From positions 1,302,001 to 1,366,000 of the forward strand of contig MTSC01000002.1 of NCBI GenBank assembly GCA_002368545.1: a DNA stretch of 64,000 bases, in the 5' to 3' direction. Of the stretch, positions 46,724-57,900 are shown in pieces; position 1 is the stretch's first letter; each line of letters starts with the position of its first letter. The translations under genes were made by a program, and so were the position numbers. Under the pieces are notes generated by a model. It worked only from the letters and a program-made list of their open reading frames with translations. It searched no databases and had not been told where the DNA came from. Origin of the DNA: Ramichloridium luteum (taxonomy: Eukaryota > Ascomycota > Dothideomycetes > Mycosphaerellales > Dissoconiaceae).

Positions 46724-48478
46724 ATGCTACGGATCTTGCGACATCCTGTTTTGGCACTGCCAAGCATCTCACTGTACCTTGCCACGGCCGTGGTCGCGGT
46801 TGAGCCAGTCTGGGACGCAAGGACGGTGTTTAACGCCAACCACATCTTCAACGCAGTCCACAGTGCTACGCGTATGTGGGGCTCTTCCTTGAATCACAAT
46901 GGCATGAGCGCGTTCATTGCGACCGTGGCCGCGGACACCGAGCTCTATTTCGGTGGCGATTCTCCCGATGCTGTAAATGGTACCGAGTGGCTCGCGTTCG
47001 AGCCGGAGCTGTCATCCTGGTCCGTGAAGGCGCCTGGAGCATCGGCGGCGAAGAGATCTCCCTTTGAGTCCATGCCATGGAAGCAACGTTCGGAACGACG
47101 TCTTGACCATCGACCAGAACAGCAACAGACGCCACTTCCTGGGCATCCTCAAGAGGTCGGTACTGTCCGATATGGCTATCTGCATACGTATCGGACGAAG
47201 CACCAGCTTCGCCTACTGTATCTTGACGGCCTAGCCGCTTCCTTATCGAGTTTGGGCACCTCAGATTTCCAAGATCGAATCCTACTGCACGGTGAGGCTC
47301 CACAGGTGAAAGCAGCAGTTGTGCTCGCCAACTCAAGTTCCTCTGCCACCGACAAAGGCCACTATATTGGCGGCCAGCCCGACATCGAAGACCTTCTGCG
47401 GACCGACTACGCACGTGCGGAGCGGCTTTGTTCCTTGGCTCAGACTGCCTGGCACGGCAGCATCGACGGGTTCATGCGATCGCAATGGACGAGCGAGATC
47501 ATACTCTGCAACTTCGAGCAGCACCTGATGCTAGATCGGGCGACCCTCGCACCACAGCTACCGTATCGCGACCACGACGATGCGCTTGAGAACTGGGTGG
47601 AGTACCGGACAGTTGCGAGCCAATTCGACGGGATCGGTGGTAATCGTGTGAGAGTCGACTTCGATCGCTTCGTGTCATTGTTCGCGGTACCCGATGCAGT
47701 CGAATGGGACCGCCGAGGATTACCGCGGGCGAATAACGCTACTGCCGTTGCGCAAGAGGTGCAAGAGGTTATCACACACATGGTCGTGTCATCTTCATCG
47801 GCTTCATCGTCGTCCGCCAGGGAAACATATGCCGAAGGGTCGTGCATGGACTGGCAAATGGTAATAGATCAGATCATCAATCGCTACAGCAATACGATTG
47901 CCCATCTGTCGAGCCCTCTTTCCGATCACCCCAACAATAAAAGCATCACACTACCAGCATTGCGCACGGAGCTTGATATCCTGCTGCGTCCCTTCACCGA
48001 TTTCGCGCCGGACAATGCTGGGCGACATGGAGCCCGTCCATCGCGTAGAAAGCTGAAAGCGGAAGAGGCGGTAGTAGACCGCTGCGCATGGCAATATCTT
48101 CCTAGATCTTCCTTCAATATCTCCTCGCCGGTAACATCTTACTCTTCATCACTTGCCGCCGCCGCTATCCTTAACGTCACGACCACACTGTGCCAATCTC
48201 TGGTCGCTGCGCACCATACGGTCACGACACCCTCTAGAGAGTACGGGAAAGCCGAGAATGAAGTTGTGACATCGGTGCAAGAGAGGCTTCAGAGGCTGCG
48301 CATTTGGCTTGGGTGGACAACGTGGAAACGTTGTCGCGGATGCGATGTGGATGCCGTGTGTTTCGCGCCAATGTTCCCGTTTGGCGACTTTGAGGATCAT
48401 GCTCGACCGCGGTGTCGAAAGAGCTTAGTGGGAGTTGGCACGGAGTATTGGGAAGCCGAAGCGAAGAGAGATCGATGA
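46724..48478 (+). CDS. Secreted fungal protein of unknown function (WGSSLNHNGMS family)
   Basis: An intronless frame giving 584 aa from ATG 46724; the frame upstream opens only through a TTG. A signal peptide is evident (MLRILRHPVLALPSISLYLA). The conserved fungal signature is FNAVHSATRMWGSSLNHNGM, then TEWLAFEPE and, after a variable loop, GYLHTYRTKHQLRLLYLDG. I know this signature from secreted or wall-associated proteins of filamentous ascomycetes with no defined function. Later blocks such as CMDWQMVIDQIINRYSNTI and paired Cys near the C-terminus (KRCRGCDVDAVCFAP) fit an extracellular, disulfide-bonded protein. The loop around residues 110-150 is unusually basic and might hide a small frameshift pair; I could not establish this. 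Confidence 0.8.
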   Translation: MLRILRHPVLALPSISLYLATAVVAVEPVWDARTVFNANHIFNAVHSATRMWGSSLNHNGMSAFIATVAADTELYFGGDSPDAVNGTEWLAFEPELSSWSVKAPGASAAKRSPFESMPWKQRSERRLDHRPEQQQTPLPGHPQEVGTVRYGYLHTYRTKHQLRLLYLDGLAASLSSLGTSDFQDRILLHGEAPQVKAAVVLANSSSSATDKGHYIGGQPDIEDLLRTDYARAERLCSLAQTAWHGSIDGFMRSQWTSEIILCNFEQHLMLDRATLAPQLPYRDHDDALENWVEYRTVASQFDGIGGNRVRVDFDRFVSLFAVPDAVEWDRRGLPRANNATAVAQEVQEVITHMVVSSSSASSSSARETYAEGSCMDWQMVIDQIINRYSNTIAHLSSPLSDHPNNKSITLPALRTELDILLRPFTDFAPDNAGRHGARPSRRKLKAEEAVVDRCAWQYLPRSSFNISSPVTSYSSSLAAAAILNVTTTLCQSLVAAHHTVTTPSREYGKAENEVVTSVQERLQRLRIWLGWTTWKRCRGCDVDAVCFAPMFPFGDFEDHARPRCRKSLVGVGTEYWEAEAKRDR

Positions 48479-48815
48479 TGGTGGTGAATACGATCGTCGG
48501 CAGAATTTGGACAAATTGTCCAGTGCAATAAGGAGTCCTGAAGCGGGCGGCAATACTCCTTCAAATCCTTCGTCGACATCGAATTTAAAGAGCTATGAAG
48601 CTGCTCTTGGTGTCCGATGCGGGAGGGAGGGAGATTAAGGAGTCTGTAGAACGTAAGATAGTGAAGCCAAGGTTGGTCCGTTCATGCAACGTCGCACTAT
48701 AGATATGAGCATCACCCTCATCTTTTCTGGCAAATTGTGGTCAAGATCAATTCGTTTGCTGCTCCCTTCAATGACAGAAAATGCCTACTGCGGATGACAA
48801 ATATGCGGAACCCGC
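48479..48815. other. Short intergenic stretch, no feature seen
   Basis: The 3' flank of the secreted protein gene, up to the stop codon of the opposing orphan frame at 48816. Nothing recognised. Confidence 0.4.
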
Positions 48816-49160
48816 CTAGAAAACATCACTAATTCTTGACAACAGGTACGAAGGATCATTGAGCAAGTGCCCAATGAAACGTGTTCTAGCCTCGTCTCTC
48901 TTTGTTCGATAGCTCAACAAGGGTGATGGACGCTGCATATTGCATATATCATAGTCACTACACTTCTCAACGATACGTCCAAATGACACAATTTCTGTCA
49001 GACCAAATGAACTAAACGCCTTCGGTGCGACCATGAAAGCCAGATTCTGGACATTCTGTACCAATAAATTCAGTCCATCCAGATAATCGGCACTGTAGGA
49101 AGCGCTGGAGCTGCAAAGAGAAGCACTCCCGACATCATCATGAATCGAAGTTCCGTCACA
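48816..49160 (-). pseudogene. Orphan 114-codon frame, possible C-terminal relic of the neighbouring gene's family
   Basis: The reverse strand is open from just after a TGA at 49161-49163 to TAG 48816-48818, with no good start codon. The end of its translation (SDYDICNMQRP ... FIGHLLNDPSYLLS) weakly parallels the C-terminus of the 49.2-kb gene on the other strand (ETYEICNLDQP ... LLPEIILNDSTIF): Y-D/E-ICN-x-x-x-P, then LLND/ILND about 25-30 residues later. This could be an inverted, truncated duplicate or the last exon of a separate gene. The similarity is short and may be chance. Confidence 0.35.
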
Positions 49161-49236
49161 TCATATTCATCGCCCACAGTCGTTCCACACCTTCACGCTC
49201 CAGAAATCCTTCATCGTCAGCTCAAAGGCCCCAAAT

Positions 49237-50157
49237 ATGTCCAACCAGTCAATCGAGATGAAGCGAAAGCCACCAATGTTCAGCCTGGCCGACGTACTAG
49301 ATCCTCGCTCTGAGGACACCATTGTCGTGCCGCGCAATCGAATCGGCATGGTACACTGGTATCCGGATGGCTCGACCCGATTCTTGACGACCTCGTGCAT
49401 GACTGGATGCGTTATATTCATCATAGTCTCGCCGCGAGCGAGTATCATGGCTGTTATTGATCCTGCTGGGCATCACCGTGGAATCTATGACCTGTTTGCG
49501 AACGGGACTGGTCAGCGCAGCAAAGTTGACCGGGACGAGACCTCTGTTGTATGTGAAAGCGCTGGCTACGCCATGAAGAAGCGCCGGCATCGCAAGCGTG
49601 GGTCTATGGGGCTTTCAACTGTGCTATCGCTCGAGCAGATCAACGCGCCACGAAAACTTCGAGATCGCGCGCATTCTATGAAGATGGCATTCCCATATAT
49701 CAAGGCCGAACCATTCGAGGACAACGAGCCAAATGAGACACTAAAGGAGATTCCGGAAACCGAACAGTCTTCAGACGCTCCTCAGACAGGCAATCAACCC
49801 ACATATGATGTCGATCACGTCGCCGACAAGCTCCAGAAAGCCGTTGCGGTATTCAACACCTACCGGCAAGAGTTTGCTCGTGCGCAAGCTTTCGTCATCG
49901 GGCCGTCGATTAATGACGAACCGCTATATCCGGACGTGGTTCAGGCCGCAGAGGCAGTGGCTATGAATCTGCTAGCGAGCCCTGGGGGCAAAAGTAAGGA
50001 TTATGAGATTTGTACGTGCGAAACGTACGAGATATGTAATCTCGATCAGCCGTGGCGGAAGGGGAGGGAGTCAGTGGTGACACGTCCGTTGCATCGCGGG
50101 CTATTGCCGGAAATCATCCTCAATGACTCTACCATATTCGGAGAATGGGCGGTTTGA
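49237..50157 (+). CDS. Uncharacterised 306-aa fungal protein
   Basis: An open frame from ATG 49237 to TGA 50157. I do not recognise a named family. Visible features: a hydrophobic strand pair after a short basic start (FLTTSCMTGCVIFIIVSPRA then IMAVIDP), a strongly basic patch (MKKRRHRKRGS), an acidic Glu-rich linker, and a helical segment (ADKLQKAVAVFNTYRQEFAR) leading to a C-terminus with several Cys (YEICTCETYEICNL). The TGC-V-x-x-I-V pattern near the N-terminus is reminiscent of CheD-like deamidase folds in some fungal proteins, but this is a loose impression. Internal introns are possible, as the basic patch looks unlike the rest. An orphan frame on the opposite strand just upstream may be related. 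Confidence 0.55.
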   Translation: MSNQSIEMKRKPPMFSLADVLDPRSEDTIVVPRNRIGMVHWYPDGSTRFLTTSCMTGCVIFIIVSPRASIMAVIDPAGHHRGIYDLFANGTGQRSKVDRDETSVVCESAGYAMKKRRHRKRGSMGLSTVLSLEQINAPRKLRDRAHSMKMAFPYIKAEPFEDNEPNETLKEIPETEQSSDAPQTGNQPTYDVDHVADKLQKAVAVFNTYRQEFARAQAFVIGPSINDEPLYPDVVQAAEAVAMNLLASPGGKSKDYEICTCETYEICNLDQPWRKGRESVVTRPLHRGLLPEIILNDSTIFGEWAV

Positions 50158-50449
50158 TCAATTCCGATGCTTTCCTGTGAGATAATGGCGTTTCTACATG
50201 GTAGCGAAATGGAAGGCTGGGAAAGAGGGGCATTGGCAACAAAGCCTTGTTCGAGGTATCATCGATGGTGACGGCTATCCGGTTCGTGCAACGCATTGTA
50301 GGAGCCACTATTTAGTGATGCTGCGTGAACGCACGTCCACTTAAGTCACTATATAATATGAAAATACCTCTCCCGGACATTCTTGAATTGCTTGTTCTTG
50401 CTTATCCATCGCATTGGTTTGGCGTTTGCTGCCCCCAAAGCCAACCATC

Positions 50450-51480
50450 ATGGAGGCTATCCTTGGCAAACTCCGATATGATGCGACCATGGTAACGATC
50501 TCCACCTCGTCAGATCTCGTCGGACCTAACAACAAACCGCATTGCTGCGAAGAGATCCTCGCGATCGAAGAAGCTGTCATCTCGCAGGATGTCACAGCCG
50601 TTGAGAGGGCACTGAAGAAGTCGCGCCGGACTTCGTCGAATCATGGCAGGGCTGCCATCTTTGGTAGCTCTCTCTATCTCGCGATTATGAACGACGATCT
50701 TCCAATGATCAAGTACCTGCTCGAACAAAAGGCGCCGCTCAGCATCCGACACGCCAAAGCCGTTATCTTACACATGAACTGCCCTTTTCCTGCTTTAGCA
50801 TTGTTGCTTGAGCATGGCCTCGAGCTCAACCGGCCACTCAGCTGGGACACACCACCGTTGCTTTCGTGAGTATTCTTACCAATCTAGGCGTCGTTTGTCC
50901 GCCATTTATCATCTGAATCCGCGCTGACGTTGCGATCAGCACCGTCATTGACGACGACGCACTCGCCACCTGGTTTCTCGCCCACGGCGCCGACCCCAAC
51001 GCCGCCAGCGCAATTGGCTACACTCCCCTCTCCGCCGCCATCCGCGGTGGCTCCTACGAGCTGATCACGAAAATGCTCTCCGATACATACGGGGGTTGCG
51101 CCACGATCGGCTATTGCCTACACCACGCCGTCCGTCGACCATACCCGGATTTGAAGAAGGTCGTCTGCCTGCTCATCGATAGCCTCCAGAGTCGCAATGT
51201 CGACGTCCGCACCGTTCTGAACCGCGTCAAGTTCAGCGATCACCCGGCGGCCTATCAGCAACGGAAACATCTCGGCTTGGGGACGCCATTGCATGAGGCA
51301 GCAGATACAGGAAATGCGGAGGTCATTCGCTTGTTGCTGGCTCATCGGGCCAATGCGACGATTCGAGACTCACTCGGCCGATTGCCACGCGAACGTGCGG
51401 CGATCAAGGGATATAAGAATGTGGCGGAGACTTTGCAGCGTGCGGAGACGGGGGTGTCGCTATGGCAGAGCTATTATTAA
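50450..51480 (+). CDS. Ankyrin repeat protein
   Basis: Two exons (50450-50865, 50940-51480) joined across a 74-nt intron (GTGAGT...GCTGAC...TCAG) encode 318 aa. Ankyrin repeats mediate protein binding. They are visible from about residue 70: SSLYLAIMNDDLPMIKYLLE, then ALATWFLAHGADPNAASAIG with YTPLSAAIRGGSYELITKML, and a canonical last one, GTPLHEAADTGNAEVIRLLL followed by RANATIRDSLGRLPRERA. The repeats span the splice junction, which supports the intron. An N-terminal segment (residues 1-60) is not repeat-like. No other domain is seen. The ATG at 50450 (MEAILGKLRY) is preferred over the upstream non-ATG extension of the frame. Binding partner unknown. Confidence 0.85.
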
Positions 51481-52127
51481 GGCACATGCGATTTGTCCCG
51501 GACCACGTGCTTGATCAAGCACAATCGAGCAAAAAGCGTTGTTCCTGTGCCTATAATAATTCATCTTCATGTATGAGTTTCGTGCTTCCGCGGTTCCCAG
51601 AGCGTGATCGGTTTCTTTTCATTTCGTTTGATCTAATTTCATTGAAGCCATCTGTCAATCGGACTCCGAAAATGTAGCAAGAGCCGAAGATGGCGGCCAC
51701 TTGCGAGTGCTCATCCCGGCATAGATTGTGAACAGGGATGTTTCCGCGAAGGTGGCACTTCACAACTCTCCGCGATCCCAACAGCGGGATTGCATCTCGC
51801 GACTCCTCCTTCCACGTTGTACAGATGGATTGTCGTCTAAAATCTACAATCGGGGACCAAAATGTACGGTCCGCCGAGCTCCAGGAGCTCCAGCGCCATA
51901 AAAGCTGGAGATACGGAGCTTGAGCTTCAACGTCGTTCGTCGTTTGTTATCGACCGGATTTAACGACGGTCAACTGTGTCTCGCCGATTACAAACTCGCA
52001 AGAGTGATCTAAGGAGAAGTAAGCAAAAGAAACCCCGATGGCAAAGTCAGAATGATACTCAAAGTAATCGCAGCTTGATCTTTTCTACAGCACACAGCAA
52101 CAACCGCGCTGTCATCAATCAACCATC
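51481..52127. other. 0.65-kb intergenic region
   Basis: Between two plus-strand genes. It contains a possible TATA-like CATAAAAG near 51897 and a purine-rich leader before the next ATG. No gene seen. Confidence 0.4.
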
Positions 52128-53399
52128 ATGGACCAACCCTACGAGACCTACGCCCTCGGCGACTTCGCCCTCAAAAATGGCTCCACAATTCCCAATGCCC
52201 ATATCGCCTACAAGACATTTGGCTCGCCCAAGAACCCCACCGTCATTTACCCGACCTGGTACTCGGGCTGGATCTCCGATAACGAGTGGTTGATTGGCGC
52301 CGACAAGACGCTAAACCCGGCGAACTACTACATCGTCATCGTCGCGCTGTTCGGCAACGGGCAGTCCTCCTCGCCGAGCAATACGCCGGATCTGCGACCC
52401 TGGCCCGAGGTGCTCTTCTACGACAACGTCCGCGCCCAGCACACGCTCGTGACGCACCATCTCGGCATCACCCACGCCCGCGCCGTGCTCGGCTGGAGTA
52501 TGGGCGCCGGGCAGACCTTCCAGTGGGCGACACAGTACCCGGACTTCATGGACTTGATCGTGCCGTTCTGCGGCGCGGCGAAGACGGCGCCGCATAACCT
52601 GACGATGCTGGAGGGCGTGAAGGTGGCGCTGTTGAGCGCCAAAGGGCTGGCGTCCGCGGGTGTGTACAAGACGGCAGCGGTGCAGGATGTGTGGACGGAG
52701 GAGCAGAAGACAACGGGCCTGAAGGCGTTGGCCCGCGTGTACTCGGGGTGGGGATTCAGTCAGGCGTTTTATCGGGAGAAGGTGTATGAGACGGCGCTGG
52801 GGTTCAAGGGTCTTGAGGAGTTTATTACGGGCTTTTGGGAGCCGTGGGCGTTGTCGAAGGGTAAGGACTAATTTAATAGGAATTGAAATTGGATAACTTA
52901 GGCTGACCTGAACGATCTTTAGATCCCGAGAACATGCTCGCCATGTTGTATACTTGGCAGGCGGGAGATTGCTCTGCTCAGGAACCATACAATGGTGCGT
53001 TTGAATCCGTCTCGCAATGCAGGGTGAGCGACTAAGAGATCAACAGGCGACTTCGAAAAGGCTATGAAGGGGATCAAGGCGAAAGCGCTGGTCGTACCCG
53101 CGAAGACCGATCTCTATTTCCGTAAGTCTCACTACTATGACTTCTACGCCACCACGTCCCTATACTGACACGCTTGCACAGCTCCCGAGGACTCGGAGAT
53201 CGAAGTCGAGAATATGGAGTCGGGCGTGGGAGAGCTTCTGGAGATGCCCAGCATATGGGGACATTTTGCGGGTAAGAATCCTTTTGGTGTTGGAAGCAGC
53301 ATTCCGCTGATTCTTGCAGGCTTTGGTAACAACCCGGCCGATGTCAAGTTCTTGGATGAGGCCCTGCGGGACTTCTTCCTGGTTCATCAGAAGTTCTGA
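52128..53399 (+). CDS. Alpha/beta hydrolase of the homoserine O-acetyltransferase (MetX)-like family
   Basis: Five exons (52128-52860, 52923-52994, 53047-53121, 53182-53271, 53320-53399) with introns of 62, 52, 60 and 48 nt encode 349 aa. Every exon keeps the same phase. The nucleophile elbow is VLGWSMGAGQTFQWA (Ser in GWSMG). The acid is the Asp in VVPAKTDLYFPPED, and the catalytic His is in MPSIWGHFAG near the C-terminus. The oxyanion-side segment (NYYIVIVALFGNGQSSSPSN) and the starting YKTFGSPKNPTVIYPTWYSG are MetX-like. True methionine-pathway MetX has GGSMGG at the elbow, so this paralogue may be a hydrolase or acyltransferase with another substrate. Fungi carry several such paralogues, some in metabolite clusters. 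No cluster backbone gene is nearby. Confidence 0.9.
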
Positions 53400-54957
53400 T
53401 CGAGGGACGAAGTGGCAGGTTCGCCATGGTGCGGAATTGGATAATATATTCGATGCTCGACAGCCAAAGGTATTGGCATGATTAGCAGGGCGTCTTCTCT
53501 CGACACCCCTCAACCAAGTAGAAGCGGCGAGTCCTGCATCTCAGTCATTGCGTTCGTCACCGCTTCTGCATCCTCTCTCAAATTCCATGCCGCACAGACC
53601 GGCGTCATTACGCCCGTCACCGCCGTGAAGACTTGGATCTTCAGTCCCACGTACAGAACCACATACACTTAAGGTTCATTGTGGCCAGCCCAGAATGGTT
53701 CATGTGGTACGAGGGGCGATTCATTGATGATTTTGATCCACGGCATCTCAGTCGGTGGTAGTCTTGCTATTCTTCTTAGAACCTGCATCGATATACATAC
53801 AATATAGGTTGCCTAGCATTCTTCCTCTGCGCCGCATTTTTGCCTGGTTGATGGGAGGGCTGGGGTAGGCTTCGCTTAGGGTTATGCACCGGCATGACTG
53901 GTCAGGTCGAATACGTTCGACGCGTTATCATGGTCGCAGCAGCATTTGATACTCTATCAATCATTTAGCGAAGTAGTACGTCTTCAGCGATCTGTACGGA
54001 TATACCTAAGGCTCAGCCAGGTGTTCCTGCGTGAGTATATCTCGGGTTTCAATGGCTTCAATGGCTGTCTGCTGAAGTTCATCTCATACCTGTGGCGGTT
54101 AGGGTCACCGTGGAAAGACCGTGTGCAATCGTCACTTCGATTTGAGAACATCTCTAATGGAGGGCAATAAATTCAAGCATGGTCGAGCAGCTTCAAGGGC
54201 TTACCTCTATCTATGAACGGTGGCTATGCATCTCTGTGTTATCAGTGAAGGGTTGCGTATATCGCTTCTTCATAGTCAGGCTGTACTTTTATCGAACGAC
54301 GCTCACGGTACAGCCGGGCGGTACCTGCCACCGATGTCATCGCCAAAGTCTGCTGCCACGAATTCTCAAGCGAGCCCTGCCCGCCGGGGAGCCGAGAGGG
54401 GTATCACAACCCAATTGAACCGCCAATTGATGAGCAAATTGATGGGGGGGTCCTCGGGCTGGACTCCGCCAATTGTTGCTTGTCTGCACGACGACCAATC
54501 ATCTCTCACTGCACTACAGTAGGTAGTGAGTGGATGAAGAAAGTGCACTGATATAGGGTCGTCATACAAATATAGATAATGCCGATGATATCTAGCCTGT
54601 CGGGCGCTGATCACCAGCCTTTCCTGCATTCCGTCACTACGCTGGGAATAGCCTTCAGCCGCCGCCCGCCATCATCGACCCGCCAAGACTTCGTATCGAC
54701 ACGGCCGCCGCGGTCTTTTAGACGTGAATGACCACGCCTTCGTGTTTCCTTGGTCAGCCTCAGCAAAAGTGCACCTGTCCCGAGCACAAAACATACAGCC
54801 GTGGGGGACGAAGCAGGATATACACACGCCGGAACGGTCCCTTCCCTGCTTTTCCGGCGCATGGTGTGAAAGCCAGGCACCACGCAAAACCGCCGGCACC
54901 ACCGCCCCGAGAAGCCTGTGCGCGCGTCGCCGGCACGAGGTCGCAGAAGAGGCGGTC
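53400..54957. other. 1.5-kb intergenic region and promoter of the DIP2/CPS1 gene
   Basis: No supported gene. The frame of the downstream gene extends upstream to 54724 only through a GTG and lacks an in-frame ATG, so that extension is probably leader. Nothing else recognised. Confidence 0.45.
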
Positions 54958-57900
54958 ATGGCGGACCACCACCCCGAGCTGCAGGCGCAGCTGCAGCAAC
55001 TCGACCAAGAGCTCGCCGAGGGCGACATCACGCAAAAGGGCTACGAGAAGCGGCGCACCCTGATCATCTCACAATACCTGAGCCCCGCCGAGCTCGCCCG
55101 CAGCCCGTACCGCCTCGGTGACGTGCGCGAGGAACCCGCCGCGGGCCAATATGCGCCTGGCCCGGCCCACGGCCGCATCGCGAGCCACGGCAGCATCCCG
55201 AGCATCGCCGAGCCGCAGCAGGATCAGGGTTATGGATATGGGGAGCTGGGAGCGGCAGGACAGCCCGGCGGCGGCTATGTGGTGGAGCCGCCGAGCCAGG
55301 TACACCGGTTTCAGGAACAACAGCTCGGCATGCAGGTGCCGGCACTACACCAACGTCCGTCCGAGGGCGGCTTGCGGCCGCTGGCGGTTGCCGGGGGCTC
55401 GCGGCCACCGAGCCGCGGTAGCCAGTTTAGCAGCGGTCAGTACAGCTCCGGGCAGGGCACGATGGTGAACTCGGACTACGCCTTCAAGCCGCCCTCCGAC
55501 CGGCCGGTCTCGGAGGCCGGCACGGCCAGCTGGATCGGTGGCGGCGGTGATGACAACAGCCGCATGAGCACAATGCTGGACGCCACGGGCCAGAACTACT
55601 TTTCCGACTTCACGAGCCAACAGCTGGACGACAGCCGGGCGCCGCGGGAGAGCTACGGCGGTCCCCAGCGCTATAGCACGGGCGAGGCCTTGTCACCCAC
55701 CGCCTTCCTGCCGCCGCCGCCGATGCGCGACGACGACGTCCCCACAACGCGCGTGCACCAGCTGCCGCTCGAGCCGCGCGACGTGCCGTTCGCCGTCTAC
55801 GACCCGCACAACAACAACATCCCGATGTCGAAATTCGACAACATCGGCGCCGTGCTGCGGCACCGCGGCAAGATGCAGGCCCGCCAACCGGCATACTGGG
55901 TCCTCGATCCCAAGGGCAAGGAGACGGCCTCGATCACGTGGGAGAAGTTGGCCTCGCGCGCCGAGAAGGTCGCCCAGGTCATTCGGGACAAGTCGAACTT
56001 GTATCGGGGAGACCGCGTCGCGCTGGTCTATCGCGATACGGAGGTAATTGAGTTTGCGGTCGCGCTGTTTGGATGTTTCATCGCCGGCGTGGTCGCGGTG
56101 CCGATCAACAATGTCAACGATTACCAGAAGCTCTCGCTGCTGCTCACAACAACGCAAGCGCACCTGGCGTTGACGACGGACAACAACCTCAAAGCCTTCT
56201 CGCGCGACATATCGAATCAAAAACTCAAATGGCCCACGGGCGTCGAGTGGTGGAAGACGAACGAGTTCGGCTCGTACCATCCTAAGAAGAAGGACGAGAA
56301 CGCACCCCTTCAGGTTCCAGACCTCGCCTATATCGAATTCTCCCGCGCGCCGACGGGCGACCTGCGCGGCGTTGTCCTATCCCATCGCACGATCATGCAC
56401 CAGATGGCCTGTCTCTCCGCCATCTTCTCCACAATCCCGGCCACCGAGTCCGTCGATACGTTCTCCGGCACACTGCGCTCTGCTGACGGCTCCTTCGTCG
56501 CACCGCGGCCCGGCCGCCACGAAACCATCATCTCCTACCTCGACCCGCGCGAGAGCTGCGGCCTGATCCTCGGCGTGCTGCTCGGCGTCTACGGTGGTCA
56601 CACGACGGTCTGGTTCGAGAGCAAGACCGTCGACACGCCGGGCATGTACGCGCACCTGATCTCGAAGTACCGCGCCACCATCATGGTCGCCGATTACCCG
56701 GGCCTCAAGCGCGCCGCGTACAACTACCAGCAGGATCCCATGGCGACGCGGAACTTCAAGAAGAGCGTCGAGCCGAATTTCGCGAGTGTCAAGATTTGCC
56801 TGATCGATACGCTGACCGTGGATACCGAGTTTCACGAGATCCTGGCGGACCGCTGGCTCAAGCCGATGCGGAATCCGCGAGCGCGCGAACTCGTGGCGCC
56901 GATGTTGGTGCTGCCGGAGCACGGCGGCATGATCATCTCCATCCGGGACTGGCTCGGCGGCGAGGAGCGCATGGGCTGTCCGCTGAACATCGAAGAGGCC
57001 GGCGAGACCGACGACAGCGATGCGGACGACTCCGCCGGCAGCCCGGGCGCCGCGACGACGGCTTCGACCGCCAATACGAGCGGATACACGAGTCTGCTCG
57101 ATGGCAGCAATGGCGACAAGTCGAAGAAGAATTCCGTCGCCCGGTCGCGGAGTACCGCGCTCAGTGAGGTGCTGTTGGATAAGGAGAGTCTCAAGACGAA
57201 TGAAGTCGTCGTGCTCGCACTCGGTGAGGAGGCGAGGAAACGTGCTAGCGAGCCGGGCACGGTGCGCGCTGGTGCGTTCGGATATCCGATTCCGGATGCG
57301 ACGTTGGCGATCGTGGACCCCGAGACGAATTTGCTCTGTCCGCCGTACACGGTTGGTGAAATTTGGGTGGACTCGCCTTCGCTCTCGGGTGGGTTCTGGG
57401 CCCTGCCGAAGCATACCGAGACGATTTTCCATGCGCGGCCGTATCGGTTCGTGGAGGGCAGCCCGACGCCTGTGCTTGTCGAGCCGGAGTTCCTGCGAAC
57501 CGGTCTGCTGGGGTGTATCATCGAGGGCAAAGTCTTCGTTCTGGGGCTCTATGAAGACCGGATTCGACAACGGGTCGAGTGGGTGGAGAACGGTGCGCGC
57601 GAAGTCGACCACCGCTACTTCTTCGTGCAGCACCTTGTTTCCAGCGTCATGAAGACGGTCCCAACGATCTACGACTGCTCGGCCTTCGATGCGCACGTCA
57701 ATGGCGAATACCTGCCGATTATTCTGATCGAGACGCAGGCGGCATCGACAGCACCGACGACCACGGGCGGCCCGCCGCGACAGCTGGATATTCCCTTCCT
57801 GGACTCGTTGTCGGAGCGCGTGATGGAGGTGCTCTATCACGATCATTTGCTTAGAGTTTACTGCGTTATGATGACGGCGCCCAATACCTTACCTCGGGTG

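Noticed and set aside
46940..47170. Suspected frameshift pair in the secreted protein's basic loop
   Set aside because: The frame stays open and conserved blocks on both sides are in the same frame, so a variable loop explains it without an error.
56377..57846. 489-codon reverse-strand frame inside the same gene
   Set aside because: Arg-rich antisense shadow of conserved coding sequence.
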